From a virus, in the IMG/VR virus record IMGVR_UViG_3300020463_001280, positions 1-27,591 of that record: a DNA stretch of 27,591 nt; one strand, 5' to 3'. This document shows positions 13,493-22,098 of this stretch, piece by piece. A program made the translations under genes and the position numbers. Positions within the stretch are counted from its first letter, which is position 1. Each line of letters begins with the position of its first letter. The notes beneath the pieces were generated by a model. That model searched no databases and had not been told where the DNA came from. It saw nothing but the letters and a program-made list of their open reading frames with translations.

Positions 13493-14211
13493 ACTGTACC
13501 CTGTAAGTTTAAACAATCAAACATCTTATCAGATTGTATCCTAGCAAGTATATGTGCTCGTTCTGTTGTTCCTTCATTTAAAGTTCCGTGATGTATATGT
13601 GTGTTAATAATGTATGCCTTACCTGCCTCCATAGGATACTTTCTTTCATGGTTTGGACCAAAACAAAATACGTTTTTATCATTCGTCTTTAAAACAATAT
13701 GAATCTTTTTAACTTGGCTGTCAATGTGTGGTTTTATTTCTGCACCTGGTCCGTGTATTGTAATCACAGGCTGACCCATTTCTATATCACCTAAAAAATT
13801 TGTAAGGTCCTTCATATACCCAAAGTTATATCTTTCTAGCAAAGTTGCTTTATCTTCAAACTCAGGATCTAGCACTTCTGGGAATACTTCTTTGTTTACC
13901 TGGTTAGGTGGCGGTATTGGAATATCCCTATCTATTGGCCAACCTATTGTGTAACCTCCAATAGGACCACAATAATATCCACAGTAGTTACCTTCCATAT
14001 ATTGCTTACTAATTTCAATATCTAATAAATCTGGAAAGTCTGTAAAGTTAAAGTAAGTTTCTTTTCTAAATTTTTTCTCAACTTCATTAAAATATTCTAT
14101 TGCTTTAGCAGGATCTAGTTGCCAATTTAATTCAATTATGTCCCAATCCTTGCTAGTGTGTAATCCATTTATATCTATGTCTTTTGCATTATAATCTTTA
14201 ATCATCTTCAT
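13489..14211 (-). CDS. Aspartyl/asparaginyl beta-hydroxylase-fold oxygenase
   Basis: The 240-residue protein shows the compact cupin pattern of the Asp_Arg_Hydrox (PF05118) type: TIHGPGAEIKPHID (151-164) with H162-x-D164, IINTHIHHGT (201-210) with the distal histidine at 207 or 208, and TERAHILARI (216-225) with the 2OG-binding arginine R218. It would use Fe(II), O2 and 2-oxoglutarate to hydroxylate a side chain or small molecule. About 140 residues precede the core, including a cysteine/glycine patch GNYCGYYCGPIGG (74-86) and a proline-rich stretch (97-103). Its start shares a base with the previous stop (TAATG), with GGAG upstream. Confidence 0.8.
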   Translation of the reverse strand: MKMIKDYNAKDIDINGLHTSKDWDIIELNWQLDPAKAIEYFNEVEKKFRKETYFNFTDFPDLLDIEISKQYMEGNYCGYYCGPIGGYTIGWPIDRDIPIPPPNQVNKEVFPEVLDPEFEDKATLLERYNFGYMKDLTNFLGDIEMGQPVITIHGPGAEIKPHIDSQVKKIHIVLKTNDKNVFCFGPNHERKYPMEAGKAYIINTHIHHGTLNEGTTERAHILARIQSDKMFDCLNLQGTV

Positions 14212-14804
14212 TATATTTCTCCATCTGCCATATCTAAAACATCATGTTCTTTATCATGTGGAATTTTAAAGAATAAATGAATTCTATTTGTATCGCCATT
14301 GTTTTTAGTTCCGTGTTTTACACTTGTATTGACAAGATACATTTTTCCTTCATCAGGTAAAATATATTCTCTAGCAGGTTCAAATATAAAAAGACTTTTG
14401 TTATTACTATAGATAGGAACGTGTATTTTGTAAAAGGCATCTGAATCATTATGTAAATTTATTTTTGTACCCGGTGGATGTACTGCTATACTAAATTGAT
14501 GTGCAAAAGGAAACTGGTCTTTTATTTCGTTTATGTATCCAAACATTGCCGCAGTATCTCTATATTCGTGTTTTTCCTCTTTTGTTATGTTATAAGGTGG
14601 ACAAGGTTTTTCTAAGTCTTCTAAATTACTTTGTAATGCCCAACCATATACACCTTTAAGAATGTGTCCGCCAACACCTTCATCTACATTGCTATCTTCT
14701 GCAGACCACTTAAGATGTGAATAAGATTTTTCTAATTCTTTATACCAATCACGTAACTTATTCATATTGACTTTTTTCTTTAAAACTTTTAAATCATTGT
14801 TCAT
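14211..14804 (-). CDS. Aspartyl/asparaginyl beta-hydroxylase-fold oxygenase
   Basis: A 197-residue protein with VHPPGTKINLHNDSD (108-122; H118-x-D120), MYLVNTSVKHGT (155-166; H164) and TNRIHLFFKI (172-181; R174), the full HxD...H...R set of the PF05118-like family. The N-terminus begins with a lysine-rich stretch and a WYKELEKSY helix that is shared with the next paralogue (WYKDLEENW), so the two probably arose by duplication. The start overlaps the upstream TGA (ATGA). The substrate is unknown. Confidence 0.8.
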   Translation of the reverse strand: MNNDLKVLKKKVNMNKLRDWYKELEKSYSHLKWSAEDSNVDEGVGGHILKGVYGWALQSNLEDLEKPCPPYNITKEEKHEYRDTAAMFGYINEIKDQFPFAHQFSIAVHPPGTKINLHNDSDAFYKIHVPIYSNNKSLFIFEPAREYILPDEGKMYLVNTSVKHGTKNNGDTNRIHLFFKIPHDKEHDVLDMADGEI

Positions 14805-15475
14805 TGTAATAACAATCCTATCTCATCTACCCACACTTTACCATAAAGGTGTATCCTATCAGTGTTTCCTTTATTCTCTACACTATGTGGAATACTTGTA
14901 TTAACAAGATAAGCATATCCTGGTTCCATGTGTATTTGTTCTCCATCTAATGTCCAATTACTGTCTTTGTTAGTATGTATTGGTATGTGTATTCTAATTT
15001 TATCTGTGCTATCTGTATGAGTAATAAGTTTTGTACCAGGAGTATGTATAGTGACCATCCAACGTTTACTTCTTACAGGTAAATTATCAACAAGTTCTCT
15101 TCCATATCCATAAAAGTTTTTCCTTGGATACAATTCATCTAGATCCTCGTCTTTATATTCATCTTTTGCAATTACTGTTTCAGGAGGTAATGGTCCTTCT
15201 TTATCACCATTGAAACAAAGTACATACCAAGCAGTGTCATCTTTAAAAATATGTCCTGTCTTGCCAGTTGGATCTCCAACTTCCATTTTCCACATATCTT
15301 TATTTTTACCGTATATGAACTTCCAATCATTCCAGTTTTCTTCTAGATCTTTATACCAAGATTGTATTTTATCAACATCGACTGCAAATAATCTCTTTAC
15401 TTTCCAGTCGAGATCTAAAGGCTTGTATGTTCTAATATAAGGTTTGAAACCTGGGATGTGTTGTCCTTCGTCCAT
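14801..15475 (-). CDS. Aspartyl/asparaginyl beta-hydroxylase-fold oxygenase
   Basis: The 224-residue protein carries TIHTPGTKLITHTDS (142-156; H153-x-D155), YLVNTSIPHSVE (189-200; H197) and TDRIHLYGKV (205-214; R207). It is close in layout to the 14211-14804 product, with the shared WYKDLEENW helix at 40-48. The core follows about 140 residues that include GHIFKDDTAWYVL (74-86), a counterpart of GHILKGVYGWAL in the neighbour. The start (15475) overlaps the preceding gene by 44 bases, unusually long for this operon. AAAGAG lies upstream and no later ATG would keep the N-terminus. The substrate is unknown. Confidence 0.8.
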   Translation of the reverse strand: MDEGQHIPGFKPYIRTYKPLDLDWKVKRLFAVDVDKIQSWYKDLEENWNDWKFIYGKNKDMWKMEVGDPTGKTGHIFKDDTAWYVLCFNGDKEGPLPPETVIAKDEYKDEDLDELYPRKNFYGYGRELVDNLPVRSKRWMVTIHTPGTKLITHTDSTDKIRIHIPIHTNKDSNWTLDGEQIHMEPGYAYLVNTSIPHSVENKGNTDRIHLYGKVWVDEIGLLLQ

Positions 15476-16901
15476 GTTTTACTCTTTCGTTTAAGTCTAC
15501 TCCTACGTAATCATGCCCATACAATATTAAATTATCCGGAATCAATGATTCAAATTTATTAAACTTTTCTTCTAATACTTCGGGTGTTATGTTCCAGTGT
15601 AGCATTTCACTGGACCAAATGTTCGTGGTCCATAATACCCTAGTACCGTGTATTGTATTTATTTTATCAAATAGTTGCTCTGGATTATTAACGATATCTA
15701 TAACATAAAATTCGTGTTTAAGTTTTCTATACCTATCCCATAAACTTTGAAATCTAAAACTTCCGCCAAACTCTTTTAGTTCTTGTTCCCAGAATTGTTT
15801 ATAGTTGCCACGATATGTACTGCTAAAATTATAAGTTAAGTCATGCTCTAAGAGCCATTTATCCAAATCATAACCGTCCCAAGTTTCTAATAAATGCTTT
15901 TTATAATTAATACTCGCTTCGCACCAATCAAAGTAATGTACAGTTGTACCCTCATGAAATCCGTTTGCATTTAGTATTGCCAAAGGTTTGAATCCAGCCG
16001 CCGCAGTAAAGAAATGATCTATGTGTCTACCTTCTGTACGTACTCCTTCTCCCGAAAGTGTCTCTGTATTAAAAGCATACACTCTATCTTTTTCTATTTC
16101 TTCTTGATAACCTAGTTTTCTAATCCATGCCTTTTGACTTTGATTCAATCCTTCAACGCTGTCCTTTTCGAGCCACGCTGTTGCCATTTTATCTGATTGA
16201 TTGTAAGGATATAAAAATACTTTGCAATCTCGCATATCGTTATCTAAATTATCTATTTTTATATTATTACGCATAGCAATATCAATCCAATTACTTCCAT
16301 CTGCTGTTATATTATATTCTTGCTGTCCTTCGATCGGTTTAATCCATGCTGGAGTATATTCACTATGAACAGTATCTTCGCTGTACTCAAAATTGGACAG
16401 CAAAGGTTTTCTTGCATCATATACACCTATTTCATCAAAGTCTGGTTGTCCTAATTCTACCCATCTGTTTAAATTTACAAACAAATATTGTCTATGTAAT
16501 CCTGGATAAGATCCTGATGTAAGATAATGTTGTTTCTTTTTATCCATTATATGACCAACAACAAAGAAGTCTTCATTGTCTTCTGCATACTTAAGACTCT
16601 GTGTAATTAGACTTGGACCTCTAAATAAAAGCAATCCTTGACAAGCAATCATACAGTATTCCTTGCCTTCTATTATAGAAAGTTCTAAAATTTCTTTTAT
16701 AGTTTTATGAAACCCTACATACGAACACATACCCATTTTAATCATTCTATTAATATAAAAGTATGTCATATCAAATGAACGTTTTTGTAAAAACTTATTA
16801 GGAATATCTCTTGAGATATCTAATATGCCAATACCTACTTTATTGTCCACATTAATATTTTCATAATACCTATCTACTGTGATACTATTCCAGTCTTTCA
16901 T
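15432..16901 (-). CDS. Large two-part protein, possibly glycosyltransferase-like, function unknown
   Basis: A 489-residue protein. The N-terminal half (about 40-175) has the feel of a GT-A glycosyltransferase: a helix leading to EGKEYCMIACQGLLLFRGP, then FFVVGHIMD (about 112-120), PGLHRQYLFVNLNRWVELG. A clear DxD metal motif is not present. The C-terminal half contains FTAAAGFKPLAILNANGFHEG (about 299-319), a FDWCEASINYKKHLLETWDG segment and a late aromatic region. Both halves resemble proteins that I recall from marine phages without proven roles. It lies between two Asp-hydroxylase-fold genes. If it is a transferase, glycan decoration near the tail-fibre locus would fit, but this is only a suggestion. 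Confidence 0.6.
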   Translation of the reverse strand: MKDWNSITVDRYYENINVDNKVGIGILDISRDIPNKFLQKRSFDMTYFYINRMIKMGMCSYVGFHKTIKEILELSIIEGKEYCMIACQGLLLFRGPSLITQSLKYAEDNEDFFVVGHIMDKKKQHYLTSGSYPGLHRQYLFVNLNRWVELGQPDFDEIGVYDARKPLLSNFEYSEDTVHSEYTPAWIKPIEGQQEYNITADGSNWIDIAMRNNIKIDNLDNDMRDCKVFLYPYNQSDKMATAWLEKDSVEGLNQSQKAWIRKLGYQEEIEKDRVYAFNTETLSGEGVRTEGRHIDHFFTAAAGFKPLAILNANGFHEGTTVHYFDWCEASINYKKHLLETWDGYDLDKWLLEHDLTYNFSSTYRGNYKQFWEQELKEFGGSFRFQSLWDRYRKLKHEFYVIDIVNNPEQLFDKINTIHGTRVLWTTNIWSSEMLHWNITPEVLEEKFNKFESLIPDNLILYGHDYVGVDLNERVKHGRRTTHPRFQTLY

Positions 16902-16902
16902 A

Positions 16903-17598
16903 TTAACCTTTATTTGTAAAGTAACTTTGTCTTAACACGTAAAAGAAATCTCTTATACGTCTGCCTAATTCATAATGTATTATCATATGAATGCGTGGTT
17001 CGTTACTATCATTATATACTGCGTGTACGTTTGAAATATCCATTAAGAATGCACTACCTTTGTCTTCAAAAGGCACTACTCCATGATCCTTAAACACAAA
17101 CTTACAACCTTGAGGATTGTTTAGACTTATATTGCAAACACTTAATCTCTTTTCTTTGTCTTCACGATCTTGATGTGGTTCAATGTATCCGCCGGGTTCT
17201 AATAACATAAAACGCACACGATTTAAAAATTCTGCTGGCCAAACATTAGTCAGAAACTTTTTTGTTTCAGGACATTGTTCTGCTACCCAAGTCCAGTCTA
17301 ATTGTTTAACAACATCTTTGCGATCGCCATATTGATCCAAACTTTGTGTATCATCATTAAGACCGTGCAAGGTAAGACTCTTCCAACCCTTGCCATAATC
17401 CATTCTGTGGTCTTTAAAATGTTCTAATAATGATTCTGCTTCTAGATGCATTTTATCCCACGGTTGGGTATCTAATGCACTTAACTTAAAGCAAGGCCAA
17501 CCACTTTCCAGCACCACCCATTTAGGATCAAACTGCTCTGGATACTGTATTTTTATTGGTTTTTCGTGTTGTTCAAAAAATTGTTTTAATGCTTTCAT
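16903..17598 (-). CDS. Aspartyl/asparaginyl beta-hydroxylase-fold oxygenase
   Basis: The 231-residue product has MLLEPGGYIEPHQDRED (131-147; H142-x-D144), FLMDISNVHAVYND (184-197; H192) and PRIHMIIHYE (201-210; R202). This version, with EPGG...HQD, is the most canonical of the five in the window and is the one most like classic aspartyl beta-hydroxylase. The N-terminal 120 residues hold YGKGWKSLTLHGL (68-80), also typical of the family. It is the first gene of the minus-strand operon, 86 bases from the divergent plus-strand operon. The ribosome site is weak. Confidence 0.85.
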   Translation of the reverse strand: MKALKQFFEQHEKPIKIQYPEQFDPKWVVLESGWPCFKLSALDTQPWDKMHLEAESLLEHFKDHRMDYGKGWKSLTLHGLNDDTQSLDQYGDRKDVVKQLDWTWVAEQCPETKKFLTNVWPAEFLNRVRFMLLEPGGYIEPHQDREDKEKRLSVCNISLNNPQGCKFVFKDHGVVPFEDKGSAFLMDISNVHAVYNDSNEPRIHMIIHYELGRRIRDFFYVLRQSYFTNKG

Positions 17599-17684
17599 GT
17601 TCGCTTTTTTCGTCTTTGTAACTGTTAAATATACTTATGCCGTATTATGAAGGTGTGGGTTTACTATGAATTGGGATATAATTA
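17599..17684. promoter_or_regulatory. Divergent intergenic region between two operons
   Basis: These 86 bases must hold the start signals for both flanking operons. TATAAT occurs at 17677-17682 but too close to ATG 17685 and without a good -35. GTTAAATA (17624-17631) is a one-mismatch late-promoter-like octamer. A tiny ORF (ATG 17666 to TAA 17692, MNWDIINA) overlaps the start of the plus-strand gene. I cannot name a convincing promoter. Confidence 0.4.
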
Positions 17685-18233
17685 ATGCTTAAGATCGCTA
17701 TCACAGGACACACTAGTGGAATAGGTAAACATCTATTTGAAAAGGTAGGTTACAAAGGTTACAGTTTAAGCACAGGATTTGATCTTACTACTGATGATGC
17801 TATTGAAAGAATGATCACAGATGCATCTGATGTAGACATTTTAATCAACAATGCAGAGAACGGAGAAAACATTAAATTAAAAGTAATGCAACACGTCTGG
17901 GACAAATGGAGATGGGAAGATAAGATCCTTATTAATATGGGATCGTACAAAACAATGCAGGCAGAACTTATGCCTGAGATTAAAGAATCTGAAGGATACA
18001 AACAAACAATAGAACAACAAAACTTTTGGAACGAAATAGCACCTTTAGAAAGCAAACTTGCAGTAGGTTTGATTGAACTAGGACCAATTGGTACACAAAG
18101 AACTTTTGATAAAGGAATGAAAAATTATACAAGTATAGATGATGTATGCAAGTCTATCTTAGACATGGCTGATATATTAACACGTAATCAACGAATGGTT
18201 ACACAAATACTTTGTAAAGGCTTATACAAATAA
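17685..18233 (+). CDS. Short-chain-dehydrogenase-like protein, shortened
   Basis: The 182-residue protein has the SDR NAD(P)-binding glycine motif TGHTSGIG (7-14), an acidic DLTT after the second strand (33-36) and DILINNAENG (51-60). A serine is present in INMGSYKT (84-90), but the catalytic Y-x-x-x-K is absent: Y105 in EGYKQTIEQ has no lysine four residues later. At 182 residues it is shorter than the usual 250. It may therefore bind nucleotide without classical oxidoreductase activity, or act on a different scheme. An in-frame stop at 17679-17681 fixes the start at ATG 17685. It is followed one base later by a radical SAM gene. Confidence 0.75.
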   Translation: MLKIAITGHTSGIGKHLFEKVGYKGYSLSTGFDLTTDDAIERMITDASDVDILINNAENGENIKLKVMQHVWDKWRWEDKILINMGSYKTMQAELMPEIKESEGYKQTIEQQNFWNEIAPLESKLAVGLIELGPIGTQRTFDKGMKNYTSIDDVCKSILDMADILTRNQRMVTQILCKGLYK

Positions 18234-18234
18234 T

Positions 18235-19269
18235 ATGAGATGTAAATATTTAGATCACCAGATTAATGTCCGCACTGACGGACAATACAGACTTTGTTGT
18301 ATGAGTCTTGAACCAGAAAATGATTATAATATTAAAAAACATACTCCACAAGAATGGCACGACAGTGAGTTTCATAAAAAGACTCGAGAACAAATGGAAC
18401 GCAATGAATGGCCTGATGCTTGTACTAGATGTGAACAAATGGAAAAGCAAGGCTTAACTAGTCAAAGATTAAAACTTAAAGCATATGGTCCTGGGTTGTC
18501 TCATTTAGATTTAAGATTAGGAAATAGTTGTAATTTAAAATGTATTAGTTGTTGGCATATGAGCAGTAGCAGTATTGCTGAAGAGGCCATTGCTATGCAA
18601 AAAGCAGGAGTCACACCATTACATGGAATCCTAGATGTACCTAACTTCAATTGGAGTAGTGAGGAAACATTTGATAAACTTTTAGAACTACCCGTACAGG
18701 AAGTTTATTTTACTGGTGGTGAACCTATGATGGTAAAACATTTACCTGCTTTCTTAGAAAGATTAGATCCAGACACACAGATAAGATTCAATACAAACTG
18801 TACAATATGGAATCCTAAACTCGAAAAACTTTTACGTAAGTTTAGAATGGTAATAATGAGTTTAAGTTTAGATGCAACAGATAGCCGCATTGATTATATT
18901 AGGAATGGTAGTAAATGGAAAGAAGTAATAGAACCTAACTTACACAGATATGGTTCCTTTGCAAAAGTAGACATTGCTCCAACAGTGAGTATTTTAAATG
19001 CTTGGTTCTATGACGACATAAAAGAATACGCAGATAAGCACGGATATAAATTATTTGAAAACCTGCTTATGTTACCAGAATGGTTACACGTTAAGAACGC
19101 ACCAGATAAATTAAAGAAACAATTTCAAGGAGTAGACCAATGGTCATCACAAGAAGCCGATCCTAAAAAGATAGAAGAATTCAAAAGAAACATCACAAAA
19201 TTAGACAACTGGAGAAAGATGTATATAAAAGATTATTTAGGACCAGTTGCAGAAGCATACGGATTGTAA
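18235..19269 (+). CDS. Radical SAM protein with N-terminal twitch-like cysteine region
   Basis: The 344-residue protein has the radical SAM cluster motif CNLKCISC (C99, C103, C106) and the SAM-binding TGGEP (160-164). In front of the barrel lie C21-C22 and C63-C66, a layout that matches the N-terminal twitch radical SAM group, in which an auxiliary iron-sulfur cluster precedes the barrel. Such enzymes cleave SAM to a 5'-deoxyadenosyl radical. The substrate is unknown. The segment LDLRLGNSCNLKC closely matches the equivalent DLRLGNVCQLKC in the 23649-24944 protein, so the two are paralogues. It is preceded by the SDR-like gene and followed by the kinase-like gene. Confidence 0.88.
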   Translation: MRCKYLDHQINVRTDGQYRLCCMSLEPENDYNIKKHTPQEWHDSEFHKKTREQMERNEWPDACTRCEQMEKQGLTSQRLKLKAYGPGLSHLDLRLGNSCNLKCISCWHMSSSSIAEEAIAMQKAGVTPLHGILDVPNFNWSSEETFDKLLELPVQEVYFTGGEPMMVKHLPAFLERLDPDTQIRFNTNCTIWNPKLEKLLRKFRMVIMSLSLDATDSRIDYIRNGSKWKEVIEPNLHRYGSFAKVDIAPTVSILNAWFYDDIKEYADKHGYKLFENLLMLPEWLHVKNAPDKLKKQFQGVDQWSSQEADPKKIEEFKRNITKLDNWRKMYIKDYLGPVAEAYGL

Positions 19270-19278
19270 TTGAAAGTC

Positions 19279-19725
19279 ATGAAGTTAATAAAAGAAAACA
19301 AACAAAAAAGAAGGCAGGTATGGGAGTATGATGATTACTTTCGTAAGCAGTGGTTGTTTAATGATGAACGTTGGTTAAAAAACCACTATGAAATACTACA
19401 GAACATTGCACCCGATAAATATCTCAAAGGTTGGGGCACTAGTAATAACACGATGTGGATAGACACAAACAAGATAGAAGGTGAATTAGCAAGTGGGTTT
19501 GACCATACTCCAGACTTTGTAAAAAAAATTGAGAACTTCTGCTTAGATCATTATTACACAAAAACAAAACCATATGCACATGGTGATTGGGTTTTAAGTA
19601 ATATGATTATTAAAGATGATGAAATAATTTTGATTGATTGGGATAACTGTGGCATATATCCTGAACCACAAATATTACATAAGATGCAATTAGATCTAAA
19701 GTCTGCGTTTGGAGATAAGATATGA
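19279..19725 (+). CDS. Reduced APH/choline-kinase-like phosphotransferase
   Basis: From ATG 19279 the product is 148 residues. A TTG at 19270 would add three. It contains PYAHGDWVLSN (98-108), the catalytic loop of aminoglycoside-phosphotransferase-like kinases, and ILIDWDN (117-123), the metal-binding DFG counterpart. The whole ATP-binding N-lobe is missing, so only the C-lobe core remains (usual length is about 260-350). From memory, similar mini-kinase-like proteins occur in marine phages. It may phosphorylate a small molecule or sugar, or have become a binding protein. It ends with an ATGA overlap with the first propeller gene. Confidence 0.72.
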   Translation: MKLIKENKQKRRQVWEYDDYFRKQWLFNDERWLKNHYEILQNIAPDKYLKGWGTSNNTMWIDTNKIEGELASGFDHTPDFVKKIENFCLDHYYTKTKPYAHGDWVLSNMIIKDDEIILIDWDNCGIYPEPQILHKMQLDLKSAFGDKI

Positions 19726-20960
19726 CCCCACAAGCATTTAGTTACCCAACTGTAAGTAATAACGGCAAAATATATATACCGCCGTATGGACTTAATGAAA
19801 TCGTTGACTATATGTTAAAGTTTGATCCTGTGGATAACTCTTTTAAAAAAATTAAATTAGAAGTAAATGCTTTACCAGAAAAATGGCAATGTGGCATTGC
19901 ATATAGAAATAAAGTCTATTTTTTGCCATATAACGAAGATAATATTTTAGTTGTAAATACAGACGATGATAGCATAGAATACGTAAATGTAAACCATCCT
20001 GGCAAAGGAAAATATATCCAAGCACACATACATGGCGATAAATTAATTGCTTTACCTTACGGGGAACATGATCCTTATGATTATGTGTTAACATTTTATT
20101 TTAGAAATAACCTAGCAACATTTCATAAAATTAAGTTACCAAAGAACGATAGTAAGAAATGGCATACTACACAAATGGTAGATGGAATAATTTATGGGTT
20201 ACCTAGAGGCGAAAATTGGGAAGACACTTTTAATTATAGAATAAGTTATGACTGCAATAGTGGTGAGTATGAGATAGCAGACATGAGTCCTATATGGTTG
20301 GACTACAACAAACAACCTATGAATAATAAAAAATATACAACAATGGCAAAGGTTGGTAATAGATTATATGCACCACCTTACAGTGAAAATCCAGAGTTTG
20401 ATATCTTAAGTAAATTTGTAAACGGTGATTGGTATAGTGAACGTACAGGAATAAAAGGCACTAGCAGAAAGTATTTCAGTCATACGGTTGCTAGTAATGG
20501 AAAAGTATTTTTTCCACCCGCAGGACATGATGAAGACTGGAGCGAAATGTTAGTTGTAGATAGTATTAAAGATAATGGCAATGACAAGTATTGGCACACT
20601 ATTGACTTAAACATTGGTAAAGAAAGTAAAAAGTATTTTGCAGGTGTCGAAAACAGTCAAGGCAAAATATATTACATACCACGTGGTGGTTGTGTTTGTG
20701 AGCCAGAAGATACTTGGAAGAGCCAGGGTGATCTTAATAGTATTTTAGTGATTGACATCTACACAGAAAAGTTTTATACTATAGATATAAGTGACCATTT
20801 CAAAGAGTTTACAACAATAGAAAAATATAATAAGTGTGTGCTAATTGATGATGTTATATATGCATTTCCTTATGGTGAATCAAAAGACTTTCATCAGTTA
20901 TTAATATTTGACACTTTAGCAGACAAAGTTTTAGAAACAATAGATTTAAGAAATGTATAA
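19722..20960 (+). CDS. Beta-propeller-like repeat protein
   Basis: A 412-residue protein built from eight repeats with a core of the form G-K-I-Y-x-x-P-Y/R-G. Cores lie near residues 17-23, 65-70, 108-114, 157-163, 215-220, 262-268, 316-322 and 379-385. The 43-58 residue spacing with alternating hydrophobic strands (for example ILVVNT, MLVVDS, ILVIDI) fits kelch/NHL-like propeller blades. There is no signal peptide or membrane segment. Such propellers usually bind ligands, glycans or proteins. GGAG lies 7 bases before the ATG. A longer paralogue-like copy follows. Its role in the island is unknown. Confidence 0.7.
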   Translation: MTPQAFSYPTVSNNGKIYIPPYGLNEIVDYMLKFDPVDNSFKKIKLEVNALPEKWQCGIAYRNKVYFLPYNEDNILVVNTDDDSIEYVNVNHPGKGKYIQAHIHGDKLIALPYGEHDPYDYVLTFYFRNNLATFHKIKLPKNDSKKWHTTQMVDGIIYGLPRGENWEDTFNYRISYDCNSGEYEIADMSPIWLDYNKQPMNNKKYTTMAKVGNRLYAPPYSENPEFDILSKFVNGDWYSERTGIKGTSRKYFSHTVASNGKVFFPPAGHDEDWSEMLVVDSIKDNGNDKYWHTIDLNIGKESKKYFAGVENSQGKIYYIPRGGCVCEPEDTWKSQGDLNSILVIDIYTEKFYTIDISDHFKEFTTIEKYNKCVLIDDVIYAFPYGESKDFHQLLIFDTLADKVLETIDLRNV

Positions 20961-22098
20961 AGCATTTGAAGATTATTACAAAGACGAAAGCATTAAGCAT
21001 TTAATTTTACACGATTGGAATGGAACTTTAGTAAGTCCTCCATTCGCTACTGAAAAATGTAGAGATTATTCTAATTTAATGTTTCTAGAAAAAGGCCAGA
21101 TGCATTATATAAAACTTGACCTACCTGAAGCAACAAGCAAGACTAATGCACTTGCAAATATAGGAAATAGTTTATGGTTTGTTCCTTATGCGATCTATGA
21201 TAAATTTAATCAGGTTGTAGAAGTAACCAAAGGTGGTGTAAATTATTTTCCGGTTGACATTTCAGGCAAAGGACAGTATTATAGTATAGCATCAAATGGA
21301 GACTCTGCATTCAGTTTTCCTCTTGGATATACTGATGAGAGTTTTGGTCTCTACATTCGAGACGGTCAGGTAATAAAAGTAGATCTTGCACAGCGGGGCC
21401 TTAAGTTGCATATGGGGACTGTTTGGTGTAATGACCGTTATTTTAGTATGCCACGCGGAGACGAGCCAGGCTACAATTACCTATTAAGTTTTAATGGCAA
21501 AGATGTAGAGAAGTATGAAGTTCCTTATATCAACAAGAACATTACACGTAAGTTTACTGACTGTATAGTTGTAGGCAAAAAGTTGTTTGCGTTACCGTTT
21601 GGAGAAACTGCAGGCGTAAACTGTGTTGTAGAGTTTGATACAGAGACTAACACGTTTGCTACACATAACCTACAAGGCATAGACTTTGCAAAGAAATACA
21701 ATGCAGGAGTTCTACTAGGAAAAACCATCATTGCACTACCTTACGGAGATGAACACGTTAATGATAGTAATTTAGGCCTTAAATTTGACACCATTACAGG
21801 CCAGTCAGATCAGTTCAAAATTAATCAAAGTTTCGGCGGAAAGTACAGATTTAGGTGTGGAATTAAATATTATGACGAAGCATACTTCTTTCCTTCTGGT
21901 ACACCTGCTTGTCCTATACTAGTAATTAACAAGTACGGACAAATTACAAACGAATTGCACGAAAGAAATGTACTTTTCGGAAGACCGATAGTCTTTAATG
22001 ATTTTATCCATGTTATAAAAGTCGACTTGACAACCAAGTCACACAAACTTTGCATTTACGATCGTAATTTACAAATAGTTAATGAACAAATTATTTAA
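20953..22098 (+). CDS. Second beta-propeller-like repeat protein
   Basis: The 381-residue product has the same blade theme as its neighbour, with cores such as GNSLWFVPYA, GDSAFSFPLG, NDRYFSMPRG, GKKLFALPFG, GKTIIALPYG and YDEAYFFPSG, each followed by a strand of the type YLLSF or VVEFD. I count at least six clear blades and probably a seventh at the N-terminus. It overlaps the first propeller by 8 bases, so a tandem duplication is likely. No signal peptide is present. It ends in an 8-base overlap with the convergent radical SAM gene. It also contains a promoter-like sequence at 21254-21282. Confidence 0.7.
   Translation: MYKAFEDYYKDESIKHLILHDWNGTLVSPPFATEKCRDYSNLMFLEKGQMHYIKLDLPEATSKTNALANIGNSLWFVPYAIYDKFNQVVEVTKGGVNYFPVDISGKGQYYSIASNGDSAFSFPLGYTDESFGLYIRDGQVIKVDLAQRGLKLHMGTVWCNDRYFSMPRGDEPGYNYLLSFNGKDVEKYEVPYINKNITRKFTDCIVVGKKLFALPFGETAGVNCVVEFDTETNTFATHNLQGIDFAKKYNAGVLLGKTIIALPYGDEHVNDSNLGLKFDTITGQSDQFKINQSFGGKYRFRCGIKYYDEAYFFPSGTPACPILVINKYGQITNELHERNVLFGRPIVFNDFIHVIKVDLTTKSHKLCIYDRNLQIVNEQII

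Noticed and set aside
19413-19425. GATAAATA inside the kinase-like gene as a late promoter
   Set aside because: It lies within coding sequence, and AT-rich DNA gives such octamers by chance.
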